Shown: positions 9,106 through 18,699, counted from the stretch's first letter. The stretch is 64,000 nt of DNA from Brevundimonas naejangsanensis (GCF_003627995.1 NZ_CP032707.1:1292501-1356500), one strand, 5' to 3'. A program made the numbers and translations. Notes: generated by a model from the letters alone, not told the origin.

Positions 9106-9460
9106 GATCCCACACCCCCGCAGCCCTCGCTACGGGTTTTCTGCTTTCTGGGCCTGGTTGCGCAGGCCCTCCACGCGCTCGATCAGTTTGCGAAGTTCGA
9201 CCCGCGCCCCCTCGCCGTCGTCGCCCATTTGCCTGATGCAGGCCTTTCGCCAGCGCCGCTAGGCGACCGCAGCGCCGGGGTGACGCTGGAGCCTCTAATC
9301 GGACCTGGATCTCTCTCCGGCGGATCTTCAATGGCGCGCTGATCGTCTTCAGTTCATCGGTCTCGATCGCGCCTCCAGGCACATGGTCTGCGCGCGCTTC
9401 AGCTTGCGCGCGATGTCCGCCAGTTCTCGCTCCAGCGGCGCTCCGGCCAGCTTCCTGGGG
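9106..9460 (-). pseudogene. Serine recombinase C-terminal remnant (copy 2), badly decayed
   Basis: In three different minus-strand frames this stretch encodes pieces matching copy 1: PLERELADIARKLKRAQTMC, then AIETDELKTISAPLKIRRRE, then GARVELRKLIERVEG and NQAQKAENP. The order and spacing are the same as in copy 1, with several frameshifts. It sits directly beyond the right-hand 22-bp repeat, as the first copy sits beyond the tRNA. It is therefore the 3' end of the recombinase of an older element at the same attachment site. Confidence 0.7.
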
Positions 9461-9649
9461 GTGGCCTACGCTTGGACCTTGGAGGCCCTGTGGTCAGGCG
9501 CGGACGAGGTGGCCGAGATGGACGGGGCCGGCAACATCCTGCGCCGCTTCATCTCGGGCGTTCGGAGGGGAGGGCGTGGTTGGCCGCCTGCCCCGTTCGA
9601 GGCCAATGGCGCCATCTTTGGCGCCACGCCGACCATCAGGGCCGCGTAG
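9461..9649 (+). pseudogene. RHS-repeat protein fragment
   Basis: The frame reads YAWTLEALWSGADEVAEMD, then GAGNILRRFISG. This resembles the RHS/YD-repeat core ...DG-D-E-V-x-E-Y-D-x-x-G-x-x-L-R-R-Y-x-x-G found near the end of RHS toxin shells. The remainder loses similarity and stops at 9647-9649. Only about 35 codons are recognisable, with no start. It looks like debris of a larger accessory gene. Confidence 0.45.
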
Positions 9650-10120
9650 CCGCGACCTCCAGCGTCGCCAGAACCAGGGTCATGCCCAGGAGCGGCGGCT
9701 CCAGCATCAGCCGCAGCAGATTGCGGGTGCGCTGCATCCCATGCAGCGTCAGGTCGAACATGATCGGGGCGTCCTCGGACCGCACGATGTCCAGCAGGGC
9801 GACCGCCGTGCGCGCGCCGTTCAGCGTCTTCAGCCCGTGGGTGCTCAGCAGATCGGCGTCGGCCAGAACATAGAGCTGCGTCTTGGCGTGCATGACCAGG
9901 ACCGGGCGGTCCTGGTCGTCCACGATGATGGGCGTCCAGTCGGGGCCGGACCAGGCGCGCAAGTTTTCAATCTCGATCGGGGCGGCGAGGAGCGCGCCGT
10001 CAGGGCGCTTCAGGCGCACGGTCTCGCGGCCAGTGCGCGATTGCAGCTTGACGCCTCGGCGCAGGTGTCCGCCCACCGATGTGTTCAATCGATCAGCCGG
10101 CGCTTGCGGCGTTGGCGCGG
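9636..10120 (-). pseudogene. N-terminally truncated protein, DUF4350-like
   Basis: The minus strand encodes about 150 residues ending at TGA 9636-9638: IENLRAWSGPDWTPIIVDDQ, VLVMHAKTQLYVLADADLLS, THGLKTLNGARTAVALLDIV, FDLTLHGMQRTRNLLRLMLE, then a hydrophobic tail MTLVLATLEVAATRP. The pattern of a surface domain with NGARTAVALL followed by a C-terminal membrane segment recalls DUF4350 proteins (family assignment from memory, moderate). No start is evident and the N-terminal half is missing. The partner genes usual for this family are absent, so I treat it as a remnant at the island border. Confidence 0.45.
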
Positions 10121-10271
10121 TTGCGGGCTCTCGATTGGCGAGTTTCGTCCCTGAGCGAACGGTATCAAGCAAAAAATGTCTAAAATCTACGCCAAACAAT
10201 AACACCAACGACCCGCGATTGGCGCTAGATGGCTGCCCCGCAAGACAATTTGTTCTCGGGGGTACGAAGCC

Positions 10272-13256
10272 TTGTTCTTCACTAATCTCAAATCCGCCCT
10301 GCTCTGCGGCGCCGCCTTTGTCGGCCTGGGCGTGGTCGTGGCGCCGTCGGCGTCGTGGGCCGACGATGCGGCCTCGGCCGTCGCCCTGGCCGAGACCGGG
10401 CAGATCGCCGGGTTGATCACGGACGCGGATCGCGGCGGCTATCTGCTGGGCGCCGAGGTGCGCATCGAGGGGCACGACCAGGTCGCGGTGAGCGACCGCG
10501 AGGGACGCTTCGCCCTGCAGCGGGCGCCGATCGGCCGTCACACCCTGATTGTCAGCTATGTCGGGCGTACGACCCAGCGGGTCCAGGTCGAGGTCGCCGC
10601 CGGCGCCGTAGCTTCGGCTTCGGTGGCTCTGCCGATCGACTTCGGCGCCGCCTCTGTGGCCGACGTCGTGGTCGTCGGCCGCCGCCCGCAGGCGGAATCG
10701 GAAGCCGCCGCCCTGCAGGTCCAGCGCTCGTCGACGGCCCTGGTGAACGTGGTCTCGGCCGACGCCATCGGCCACTTCCCCGATCAGAACATCGCCGCCG
10801 CCCTCAGCCGCCTGCCGGGCGTCGCCGTCGAGCGCGACCAGGGCCAGGAGCGGTCCATCAGCCTGCGCGGCGCGCCCTCGCGCTGGAGCACCATCTCCTT
10901 CGACGGCGTCAACGTCATCGCGCCGGGCGGCAAGAGCGCCCGCACCGACACCATTCCCGCCGCCATCGCCAAGTCGGTGATCGTGCGCAAGGCGGTGACC
11001 GCGGCCATGTCGGGCGAGACCCTGGCCGGCAACATCGACATCACCACGCGCGGCGCCTTCGACTACCCCGAACGGGCGGTCTCGCTGAACCTGGGCTACG
11101 GCTACAACGACCTGGGCGGCCGCAGCCAGTATGACGTGGGCGGCTTCATCGCCGACACCTTCGCCGACGGCCGGTTCGGGGTGGCCCTGTCGGCCTCGCG
11201 CTATGAGCGCAACATGATCACCGACAATTTCGAGACGGACTGGGAAGTCGCCTCGGAGGACCGCGAGCCGGGTTCGGAGACGCGCACCTGGGCCGACGCC
11301 CATCAGAACAAGCTCTATCGCCTGACGCGCAGCAACACCGCCTACGCGGGCCGGTTCGACTTCCGTCCGTCGAACGAGCATCGCTTCTTCCTGACCAGCC
11401 TCTATACCGAGTTCACCGACGACGAGATGCGCAACGCGCATGAGTTCGACCTAGACGACGGGGCGGTGCGCACCGACCGCGCGGCGGTCACGCGCGGCTA
11501 CGCCGACGTCCGCACGGGCAATACGCCGCTGCAGGGGACCATCTACGGCGTCGAGCTGGACAGCACCCTGAACCTCAACCACACCCTGGAAAGCATCTTC
11601 ACCAACACCCTGGGCGGCGAGCAGCGCTTCGGCGACTGGGACGTGTCCTGGCGCCTGAACTACACCCAGTCGCGCGCCGAGGCGGGGCCGTCGTTCAACT
11701 CGGCCTGGCGCAGCCCGCGCCCCGGCGGCGCGGTCGACTACAGCCTGCGCCCGACGGTGGTCTATGACTTCACCAATCGCGAACTGCACGGCGTCCAGTT
11801 GTACGAGACCATCGTCAATCCGGACGGCAGCTTCTCGCGCGGGGCGTCCAAACGCTCGCTGGACCCGCAGGACTACGAGTTCGTCTATCTGCGCTCCACC
11901 ACCCGTCTGCAGGACAGCCGGTCCTACAGCGCCCGCCTGGATCTGAGCCGTGACCTGACCCTGTTCGGCCGTTCGACCGAACTTCAGTTCGGCGGCCAGT
12001 ATGACGACCGCACCAAGGAAGACACGCGCCAGACGCTCGAGATCGTCCCGGCGGCCCTGACGGCGGCGCAGATCCCCTTCCCGTCGCCCGCCGACTTCGC
12101 CATCAACGACCCCTACAAGGGCGACCTGCCGCTGGGCTACGCCTTCCGCTACTTCTCCGAAAGCGGCGCCAAGGCCTTGTGGCGCGACCTGCACGATCGC
12201 GGTCTCAGCCGCATCCAGGCCAACACCTCGGAGACGAACAACTACGAGGTCTCCGAAAGCGTCCTGGCCGGCTACGCCATGGCCACCACCTATTTCGACT
12301 GGGGCAACATCCTGGTCGGCGTCCGCGCCGAACGGGTCGAGAACGAAGGCGAAGCTCTGGTCAAAACGGGCGCCGGCTTCGAGTCTGTCCGCGTGTCCGA
12401 CGACAACATCGTGGTCCTGCCCAGCGCGCACGTGAACTGGGACATCAGCGACCAGCTCAAGCTGCGCCTGTCGGCCAACACGGGCGCCGCCCGCCCCGAC
12501 TTCAGCCTGCTGCGCCCGAACTACAGCGTCAGCGACGAGGACGAGGTCGTCAGCGGCGGCAATCCGTCGGCCGGGCCGGAAAAGGCCGTAGGCGTGGACG
12601 CCTATCTGGAATGGTATCTGCCCTCGGGGGCCTTCTTCTCGGTCGGCGCCTACTACAAGCATCTCAACGACGTGCTGTTCAGCGTGGTCCATCCGCGCTT
12701 CGGCAGCGAGGTGCTGAACCAGCCGGGGCTCGATCGTTCCGAATACGCCTACGCCACCACCGACAACGGCGGCAGCGGCTATCTGCGCGGCGTCGAGGTC
12801 GCCTTCTCCCAGACGATGGAGCCCTTCGCCGACCGCCTGGGCCTGCCGGACTGGGCCGCCGGCTTCGGCGTGCGCGGCAACCTGACGCTGAACGCCACCG
12901 AAACCGAGACGCCGGACGGCCGCAAGGTGCCGCTGCCGGGGGCGTCGGACCTCATCTACAACGCCGCCCTGTCCTATGAGCGCTACGGCTTCTCGACTCG
13001 TCTGAGCTGGCAGTATCGCACCGAGTGGCTCGACAGCGTCGGCGACGGCGACATCCTGGGCGACGGTTATTGGGACGAGGTGGGCCGGTTGGACTTCAAG
13101 GCCAGCTACGCCTTCAACGACAACGCCGAAATCTACTTCGACGCCAACAACCTGCTGAACGAGCCGGGCATCCGTTACCAGGGCGAAGCCTATCGCGTGT
13201 CCGAGTACGAGCAGTTCGGCGCGCGCTACATGGTCGGCCTGCGCCTCAACTTCTGA
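10272..13256 (+). CDS. TonB-dependent outer membrane receptor (CarboxypepD_reg-like N-terminus)
   Basis: 994-residue receptor. Signal peptide at residues 1-31 ending near SWA-DD. A carboxypeptidase-regulatory-like beta domain (GLITDADRGGYLLGAEVRIE, then SDREGRFALQRAPIG) spans about 40-115. The plug domain follows (SADAIGHFPDQNIAAALSRL, then ISLRGAPSRWSTISFDGV), and a 22-strand barrel ends in YMVGLRLNF with terminal Phe. It probably imports an organic ligand using TonB/ExbBD energy. The only in-frame start at the signal peptide is TTG 10272; the start is therefore less certain. It heads a run of two secreted phosphatases, so an organophosphate substrate is likely. No clear Pho box upstream. 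Confidence 0.93.
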   Translation: MFFTNLKSALLCGAAFVGLGVVVAPSASWADDAASAVALAETGQIAGLITDADRGGYLLGAEVRIEGHDQVAVSDREGRFALQRAPIGRHTLIVSYVGRTTQRVQVEVAAGAVASASVALPIDFGAASVADVVVVGRRPQAESEAAALQVQRSSTALVNVVSADAIGHFPDQNIAAALSRLPGVAVERDQGQERSISLRGAPSRWSTISFDGVNVIAPGGKSARTDTIPAAIAKSVIVRKAVTAAMSGETLAGNIDITTRGAFDYPERAVSLNLGYGYNDLGGRSQYDVGGFIADTFADGRFGVALSASRYERNMITDNFETDWEVASEDREPGSETRTWADAHQNKLYRLTRSNTAYAGRFDFRPSNEHRFFLTSLYTEFTDDEMRNAHEFDLDDGAVRTDRAAVTRGYADVRTGNTPLQGTIYGVELDSTLNLNHTLESIFTNTLGGEQRFGDWDVSWRLNYTQSRAEAGPSFNSAWRSPRPGGAVDYSLRPTVVYDFTNRELHGVQLYETIVNPDGSFSRGASKRSLDPQDYEFVYLRSTTRLQDSRSYSARLDLSRDLTLFGRSTELQFGGQYDDRTKEDTRQTLEIVPAALTAAQIPFPSPADFAINDPYKGDLPLGYAFRYFSESGAKALWRDLHDRGLSRIQANTSETNNYEVSESVLAGYAMATTYFDWGNILVGVRAERVENEGEALVKTGAGFESVRVSDDNIVVLPSAHVNWDISDQLKLRLSANTGAARPDFSLLRPNYSVSDEDEVVSGGNPSAGPEKAVGVDAYLEWYLPSGAFFSVGAYYKHLNDVLFSVVHPRFGSEVLNQPGLDRSEYAYATTDNGGSGYLRGVEVAFSQTMEPFADRLGLPDWAAGFGVRGNLTLNATETETPDGRKVPLPGASDLIYNAALSYERYGFSTRLSWQYRTEWLDSVGDGDILGDGYWDEVGRLDFKASYAFNDNAEIYFDANNLLNEPGIRYQGEAYRVSEYEQFGARYMVGLRLNF

Positions 13257-13377
13257 GGTCGGCCCAAGCGGCCGTCGCTGTGCGCCTCCCGGCAGCGATG
13301 GCCGCGTCCTTTTTCCGAGTTCGGCGCGGTGCGCTCGCCGCCCGCTCCCCCCGTCGCCTCAGCTGTGAGTGAGACCC

Positions 13378-14769
13378 ATGCACCTGAAGACCCTTCTGAT
13401 CGCCGGCGCGGCCCTGGTCGCCGGCCTGCCGGCCATCGCCCACGCCCAGGCTTCCGCCCCCACGGCGCCGTCCGTATCCGCCCCGCGCCCCTGGGCGCCG
13501 ACGGGCTTGCCGGATCGCATCGTCCTGACGCCGGGCGCCGACGCGGCGCGGGACATGGCCGTGGCCTGGCGCACGGATGGCCGCCAGGTCGCCGCCCTGG
13601 CTGAACTGGTCGAGGCGATCGACGGCCCCGCCTATGAGGAGCGCGCCCAGGTCGTGGCGGGCCGTTCGACGGACGGCGCGGCGCTGGGCGGGCAGGGTCG
13701 CCACCACGCCGCGCGGTTCGAGGGGCTGAAGCCGGCGACGACCTACCTCTACCGCGTCAGGGGCGCGGACGGCTGGTCGGAGTGGCTGTCGTTCCGCACC
13801 GCGGCCGCCGACCTGTCGGAGCCTTTCCGCATCCTCTATTTCGGGGACACCCAGAACAGCATTCTGTCCAAGGGTTCGCGCACCATCCGCAACGGCCTGC
13901 TGCGGACCTCGCCGGACGTGGTGGTGCACGCGGGCGACCTGACCGGCCGGTCGCATGACTGGGAGTGGGGGGAGTGGACGGCGGCGGGCGGCTACGGCTT
14001 CGCCATGATCCCGCAGCTTCCCGCCGCCGGAAACCATGAGTACAGCGACGACGACGAGGGCGCCCGACACCTCGGCCCCCTGTGGTCGGCCCAGTTCGCC
14101 CTGCCCGGAAACGGCGCGGACAAGGCGCCCGAGACCAGCTATTTCGTCGACTATCAGGGCGTGCGCTTCATCGTTCTGGACGGCACGGCCGCTGCGGAGC
14201 TCGACTCCCTCGACTCCCAGACCCGCTGGCTGGACGGCGCCCTGGCCTCCAGCACCGCGCGCTGGAACGTCGTGGTCCAGCACCAACCCATCTACACCTG
14301 CGCCCGCCCGGACGACACCAAGGCGCTGAAGGCCGCCTGGGAGCCGATCTATCGGGCGCGCAACGTGGACATGGTCCTACAGGGCCACGACCACTGCTAC
14401 AGCCGCATCACCGACGGCGAGGGGCAGGCGGCGGGCGCCGCGCGCCGCGCCGCCGGAGCGCCGCAGGGGCCGGTCTATGTGGTCTCGGTCGCCGGACCTA
14501 AGATGTACGGCCTGAACGACCGGGCCCTGATCCAGCCCGACCGCGTCGCGGCCGACACCCAGCTGTATCAGACCATCGACGTCGAGGCCGGGCGCCTGCG
14601 CTATCGCGCCTACACCGTGTCGGGCGCCCTCTATGACGCCGTCGACATCGTCCGCGCGGCCGACGGCTCCAAGTCGCTCGAGGCGCCGTCGGAGGCTCTG
14701 CCGTCCCTGCGGCTGTGCGACGGCGCCGTCGGCCCCGACGGCGTCCCCTGTGTCGGCAGCCCCAAATAG
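13378..14769 (+). CDS. Secreted purple-acid-type metallophosphoesterase
   Basis: 463 residues. Signal peptide 1-23 (cleavage near AHA-QA). Residues 45-142 form a fibronectin-like domain typical of purple acid phosphatase N-termini (LKPATTYLYRVRG). The calcineurin-like catalytic domain has the metal-binding series GDTQN (Asp157), GDL (Asp187), GNHE (Asn219-His220), HQP and GHDHCYSR. It likely hydrolyses phosphate monoesters or diesters in the periplasm. ATG 13378 is preferred over the GTG nine bases earlier because it starts the signal peptide. It follows the TonB receptor by 120 bases and precedes a PhoA-type phosphatase by 47 bases, suggesting one unit. Confidence 0.9.
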   Translation: MHLKTLLIAGAALVAGLPAIAHAQASAPTAPSVSAPRPWAPTGLPDRIVLTPGADAARDMAVAWRTDGRQVAALAELVEAIDGPAYEERAQVVAGRSTDGAALGGQGRHHAARFEGLKPATTYLYRVRGADGWSEWLSFRTAAADLSEPFRILYFGDTQNSILSKGSRTIRNGLLRTSPDVVVHAGDLTGRSHDWEWGEWTAAGGYGFAMIPQLPAAGNHEYSDDDEGARHLGPLWSAQFALPGNGADKAPETSYFVDYQGVRFIVLDGTAAAELDSLDSQTRWLDGALASSTARWNVVVQHQPIYTCARPDDTKALKAAWEPIYRARNVDMVLQGHDHCYSRITDGEGQAAGAARRAAGAPQGPVYVVSVAGPKMYGLNDRALIQPDRVAADTQLYQTIDVEAGRLRYRAYTVSGALYDAVDIVRAADGSKSLEAPSEALPSLRLCDGAVGPDGVPCVGSPK

Positions 14770-14816
14770 CCGCTCCGCGCGCCCTCCCTTTGCATTTCCA
14801 AGTTGAGGAAACGGTC

Positions 14817-16016
14817 ATGACCACGATTTCCCGCCGCCTTCTGGTTTCCGCCCTGGTCCTTTCGGCCGCCTTGTCGGCGGGGCTGTCTCCGGCCATGGCG
14901 CAAGCCCCGGCGCGCGCCGCCGTCGCTGTGGCCGCCGAAGCCCCCCCGACGCAGCGGGCGAAGAACGTCATCCTCTTCCTGGCCGATGCGGGCGGCGTCT
15001 CGACGCTGAACGCGGCCAGTCTGATGGCCTATGGCGAGCCGCTGCAACTGCACATCCAGCAGTGGCCGCATCTGGGCCTGAGCGAGACCTCGGCGGTCGA
15101 TCAGTTCGTGTCGGACTCGGCCAACGGCATGTCCTCGATCATGACCGGGGTGAAGACGCGCAACGGCGTGATCAGCCAGTCGCCCTCGGCCGTGCGCGGC
15201 CGGAGCGACGGCGCGCCCACCAAGACCCTGCTGGAATACGCCGAGGAGCGCGGCCTGCGCACGGGGGTGATCTCGAGCCAGTCCATCGCCGACGCGACGC
15301 CGGCGGCGACCTACGCCCATGCCAACGACCGGGGGAAGTGGGGCGAGATCTTCCCGCAGGCCTTCTCGCCCCGCTTCGGCGACGGGGTCGACGTGATGTT
15401 CGGCGTCGGTCGGCAGAAGATCGGCGAGCAACTGGCGGCCGTCGGCTCAAGCTTTGACGCCCTGAGCCGGGCGCACGACCGCCCCATCTACGCCCGCCTG
15501 GAAGAAGCGCCGGCGTCCAACGGTCGACCCGTGGTCGTGGCCGATGCGATGGACGTGCATGCGGCCACGCTGCGCGCGCTCGACCTGCTGGAAGGGGCGC
15601 CCGAGGGCTATTTCCTCATGGTTGAATGGGACGCCCACACGGATGACGTGCGCAGGGGCCTGCAGAACGTCGTGGACTTCGACAAGCTGATCGAGGCGGT
15701 CCAGGCCCGCGTCGACCTGAACGACACCCTGCTGCTGTTCACCGCCGACCACTCGTTCGGGGTCCAGGTGGACGGCGGCCGGCGCGGCGAGGTCTTGCTG
15801 GAAGGGTATGACGCCTGGAAGTCGGCGCCGGGCGACGGGAAGCTCGTCCGTCTGGACCGGGTGCTGGTCAACCGCACACACACGGCCGAGGAGGTTCCCG
15901 CCCTGGCCGTCGGCGCCGGCGCCGAGCGCGTCCGCGGCTATTTCCCCAACACCCGCCTGTTCGAGGTGATGATGGCCGCCTGGGGCTGGGAGGCCGACGC
16001 CGCGTCGGGCGACTGA
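14817..16016 (+). CDS. Alkaline phosphatase, PhoA family
   Basis: 399 residues, signal peptide 1-28 (MAQ cleavage). Fold markers of the alkaline phosphatase superfamily: NVILFLADAGG (metal Asp57), nucleophile Ser101 in SDSANGMSSIMTG, GVISSQSIADATPAATYAH, VEWDAHTDD for the metal site, and FTADHSFGV (Asp-His). The usual E-G-x-x-I-D/H segment is replaced by EWDAHTDD, so it is a divergent branch. It releases phosphate in the periplasm. GAGG ribosome site lies seven bases ahead of ATG 14817. It shares the transcription unit with the preceding metallophosphoesterase. Confidence 0.9.
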   Translation: MTTISRRLLVSALVLSAALSAGLSPAMAQAPARAAVAVAAEAPPTQRAKNVILFLADAGGVSTLNAASLMAYGEPLQLHIQQWPHLGLSETSAVDQFVSDSANGMSSIMTGVKTRNGVISQSPSAVRGRSDGAPTKTLLEYAEERGLRTGVISSQSIADATPAATYAHANDRGKWGEIFPQAFSPRFGDGVDVMFGVGRQKIGEQLAAVGSSFDALSRAHDRPIYARLEEAPASNGRPVVVADAMDVHAATLRALDLLEGAPEGYFLMVEWDAHTDDVRRGLQNVVDFDKLIEAVQARVDLNDTLLLFTADHSFGVQVDGGRRGEVLLEGYDAWKSAPGDGKLVRLDRVLVNRTHTAEEVPALAVGAGAERVRGYFPNTRLFEVMMAAWGWEADAASGD

Positions 16017-16030
16017 AGGGGGAGTTGTCG

Positions 16031-16072
16031 TCGGCTTCCGCTGCAGCCTTCAGACGCAGCAGCGGAAGCCGA
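16031..16072. terminator. Bidirectional hairpin between convergent genes
   Basis: Perfect 14-bp stem TCGGCTTCCGCTGC (16031-16044) with its complement at 16059-16072 and a 14-base loop. It lies between the convergent alkaline phosphatase and formylglycine-generating enzyme genes and includes the latter's stop codon at 16050. No U-run, but the symmetry suits a shared terminator. Confidence 0.65.
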
Positions 16073-16937
16073 TATGCGAGGCGCTGGTGTCGGTGGCCTG
16101 TTGCAGGCGGGCCGGGGGGCGGTAGCGGCGGCAGTAGTCGGGCGTGCACAGATGCGAGCCGCCCTTCAGCACCTTGAAGACATGGGCGGACGGCCGGGCG
16201 TTGACCCCGCAGCAGCTCTTGGCCGGCGGGCCGGAGTGGTCGCGCTGATAGGTGTCGAGGGTCCACTCCCAGACGTTGCCGATCATGTCGGACAGGCCCC
16301 AGGCGTTGGCCGGATAACAGCCGACGGGCGAGGTGCGCAGGAAGCCGTCGGCCAGGCTGTTGTAGTGAGGAAAGGCGCCCTGCCAGAGGTTGGCCATCTG
16401 TCGGCCCTCGGGCTCAAGGTCGTCGCCCCAGGCATATTCGGTCGTGGACCCGGCGCGGGCGGCGTATTCCCACTGCGCCTCCGTGGGCAGGGTCTTTCCG
16501 GCCCAGCGCGCATAGGCCAGGGCGTCGGCGAAGCCGACGTGCACCACCGGATGCTCCTCCAGCCCCTCGATCGAGGAACCGGGGCCCAGCGGGTGACGCC
16601 AGTCCGCCCCCGCCACCACCCGCCACCACTGTCGCGGATCGGTCAGGGGCACGGGGCCGGGCGGAGGCGTGAAGACCAGGGAGGAGGGAGCCAGCAGTTC
16701 GGGGCGAACGCCGGGATAGTCGGCCGGATTGACCGGCGTCTCCGCCAGGGTCCGGTGCCCGGTGTCGGCCACGAAGGCGGCGAACCGGGCGTTGGTCACC
16801 GGCACGGCGTCGATGGCGAAGCCCTCGACATGGCGGCGGTGCGCGGGGCGTTCCTCGACGTAGTGATGGTCCGACCCCATGACGAAGTCGCCCGCAGCCA
16901 GGGTCTTCATCGTCACGGGGTCTTTGGACCGGGTCAC
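16050..16937 (-). CDS. Formylglycine-generating enzyme (sulfatase maturase, SUMF1/FGE family)
   Basis: 295 residues covering the whole FGE-sulfatase domain: FVMGSDHHYVEERPAHRRHV, FAIDAVPVTNARFAAFV, LPTEAQWEYAARAG, and AWGLSDMIGNVWEWTLD. The catalytic copper-binding cysteine pair is present as GGSHLCTPDYCRRYRP with the correct C-x4-C spacing. FGE oxidises a sulfatase active-site cysteine to formylglycine. GTG 16937 has an AAGGAG site overlapping the sulfatase stop; ATG 16910 is an alternative. It is seven bases downstream of the sulfatase gene, whose CSPTR motif is the expected substrate. No signal peptide, so it acts in the cytoplasm before export. Confidence 0.95.
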   Translation of the reverse strand: MTRSKDPVTMKTLAAGDFVMGSDHHYVEERPAHRRHVEGFAIDAVPVTNARFAAFVADTGHRTLAETPVNPADYPGVRPELLAPSSLVFTPPPGPVPLTDPRQWWRVVAGADWRHPLGPGSSIEGLEEHPVVHVGFADALAYARWAGKTLPTEAQWEYAARAGSTTEYAWGDDLEPEGRQMANLWQGAFPHYNSLADGFLRTSPVGCYPANAWGLSDMIGNVWEWTLDTYQRDHSGPPAKSCCGVNARPSAHVFKVLKGGSHLCTPDYCRRYRPPARLQQATDTSASHIGFRCCV

Positions 16938-16944
16938 AGGCGGA

Positions 16945-18699
16945 TCACTCCTTGGTGCGGAAGTCGATCTGGCGCTCGGGGAAGTGGACGCTGGTGTTGC
17001 CGTAGGCGTTCTTGCCCGCGATGGCCGGGGTCCACAGGATGTTGTTGTCTCGCTGGCAGGTCTCCCACGCCGACTTCATCACCGCCAGCTGCTCCGGCTC
17101 GGCCTGGCTCAGGTCGCGGGTCTCGGTCGGGTCGCTGCGCATGTTGTACAGCTCCCAGTCGCCGCTGCCCCAGGGGCTGTTGCTGTAGGTCAGCTTGTAG
17201 TCGCCCTGACGCACCGCGACGCGGCCGAACAGCTCCAGGCAGTGGGTGGCGTCGGCGGGGTGAACCTGATCGCTCTGGCCGGTCAGGAAGGGCACGGCGG
17301 ACAGGCCCTGCAGGGGCGGAACGGCGGCGCCCTCCTGGGCCGGATGCACCGTCTGGGCCATCTGCAGGAAGGTGGGCGCCCAATCCTTCACATTGACATA
17401 GGCGTCGCTCACGCTCTGGCGCACGCCGGGACCGGCGACGAAGGCCGGGGTGCGGACGCCGCCCTCATAGCTGAAGGCTTTGAACAGGCGGAACGGAGCC
17501 GAGCTGACCCGCGCCCAGTTGGGGCCGTAGCCGATGAAGGAATTGCGCCGCCCCATGTTGTCGAGGCTGTTGTCGAAGGTCGCCTGAATCCACTCGCGGT
17601 TCTTCTCGCTGATGTCCTCGGCATCGCTGCCCTCGGCCCCGTTGTCGGAGAAGAAGACGAAGACGGTGTTGTCGTACTGGCCCGTGCGCTTCAGTTCGGC
17701 GACCAGGCGGCCGACGTTGTCGTCCAGGTTGGCGATCATGGCGGCGTAGATCTCCATGCGCCGCGCTTCCTTGGCCTTCTCCTCGGCCGAGAGTTCGCTC
17801 CACTCGGGCCAGACGCCGGGCGACGGGGCGGGCTGCACATCCTCGGCGATCAGGCCCTTGGCCTTCATGCGCTCGATCCGGCGGTTGAGGATCTCCTCGT
17901 AGCCGACGTCATAGACGCCGCGATAGCGGTCCAGGTATTCGTCCGGCGCCTGCAGCGGCCAGTGCGGCGCGGTGTAGGCGATGTAGGCGAAGAAGGGCTT
18001 CTGGTCATCGACGCCCTGGATGTTCTGCAGAATCCGGTCGGTGTAGAAGTCGGTCGAGAAGAAATTCTCGGGCAGGTCGACCAGGGCGCCGTCGTCGCGA
18101 TAGCTGGCCTTGGGCGCGGCGAAGATGGTGCCGCCCTGGGTGAAGTGGTCCGCGCCGCCGTTCAGCAGCACGAAGGAGTGGTCGAAGCCGCGGTCCTGCG
18201 GGCTCTGGCCGTCCTTCATCCCCAGGTGCCACTTGCCCACCATGAAGGTGTGATAGCCGGCCTTCTGCAGCAGGGCCGGGAAGGGGACGACCCGGTCGTT
18301 CAGCACCCCTTCATAGCCGGGCACGCCGACCTGTTCGGGGGCGATGACCTCGACCATGGTGCCAACGCCGGCAATGTGGTTGTCGACGCCGCTGAGCAGC
18401 ATGGCGCGCGTCGGCGAGCAGGCCGGCGAGGCGTGGAAGTTGGTCAGCTGCACGCCGCTAGCCGCCAGGGCGTCCAGGTTGGGGGTCCGGATCTCGCTGC
18501 CGAAGGCGCTGAGGTCCGAATAGCCCATGTCGTCGACGACGATCAGGACGATGTTGGGCCGGGCGTCGCGCTCGGGCGGCGCGGGCGCCGTCGCGAGGGC
18601 AGCGGCCGGGGCGGGTTCGGCGTGCAGCGCCGCCGGCGCCAGGCAGAGCAGGGAGGCGCCGCCCAGAAGGGCGGGCAGCAGGCGTTTCGCGATCTTCAT
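16945..18699 (-). CDS. Arylsulfatase, Cys-type (type I sulfatase)
   Basis: 584 residues. Signal peptide 1-27 (ALHA-EP). Metal ligands in IVLIVVDDMGYSDL (Asp56, Asp57); the formylglycine site is Cys94 in SPACSPTRAMLLSG, a full C-x-P-x-R signature. Also GYHTFMVGKWHLG and FFSDNGAEGSD. It hydrolyses sulfate esters in the periplasm after Cys94 is converted by the adjacent FGE. ATG 18699 is chosen for the signal peptide; longer in-frame starts would add an implausible basic leader. It lies between the outer membrane protein gene upstream and the FGE gene downstream on the same strand. Confidence 0.95.
   Translation of the reverse strand: MKIAKRLLPALLGGASLLCLAPAALHAEPAPAAALATAPAPPERDARPNIVLIVVDDMGYSDLSAFGSEIRTPNLDALAASGVQLTNFHASPACSPTRAMLLSGVDNHIAGVGTMVEVIAPEQVGVPGYEGVLNDRVVPFPALLQKAGYHTFMVGKWHLGMKDGQSPQDRGFDHSFVLLNGGADHFTQGGTIFAAPKASYRDDGALVDLPENFFSTDFYTDRILQNIQGVDDQKPFFAYIAYTAPHWPLQAPDEYLDRYRGVYDVGYEEILNRRIERMKAKGLIAEDVQPAPSPGVWPEWSELSAEEKAKEARRMEIYAAMIANLDDNVGRLVAELKRTGQYDNTVFVFFSDNGAEGSDAEDISEKNREWIQATFDNSLDNMGRRNSFIGYGPNWARVSSAPFRLFKAFSYEGGVRTPAFVAGPGVRQSVSDAYVNVKDWAPTFLQMAQTVHPAQEGAAVPPLQGLSAVPFLTGQSDQVHPADATHCLELFGRVAVRQGDYKLTYSNSPWGSGDWELYNMRSDPTETRDLSQAEPEQLAVMKSAWETCQRDNNILWTPAIAGKNAYGNTSVHFPERQIDFRTKE

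Noticed and set aside
10130..10271. Pho box upstream of the first TonB receptor
   Set aside because: No pair of CTGTCAT-like repeats with 11-base period could be found.
9636..11441. Minus-strand frame of 601 codons starting inside the first TonB receptor
   Set aside because: Only its last 150 or so codons outside the receptor look like protein; the rest is antisense to the receptor.
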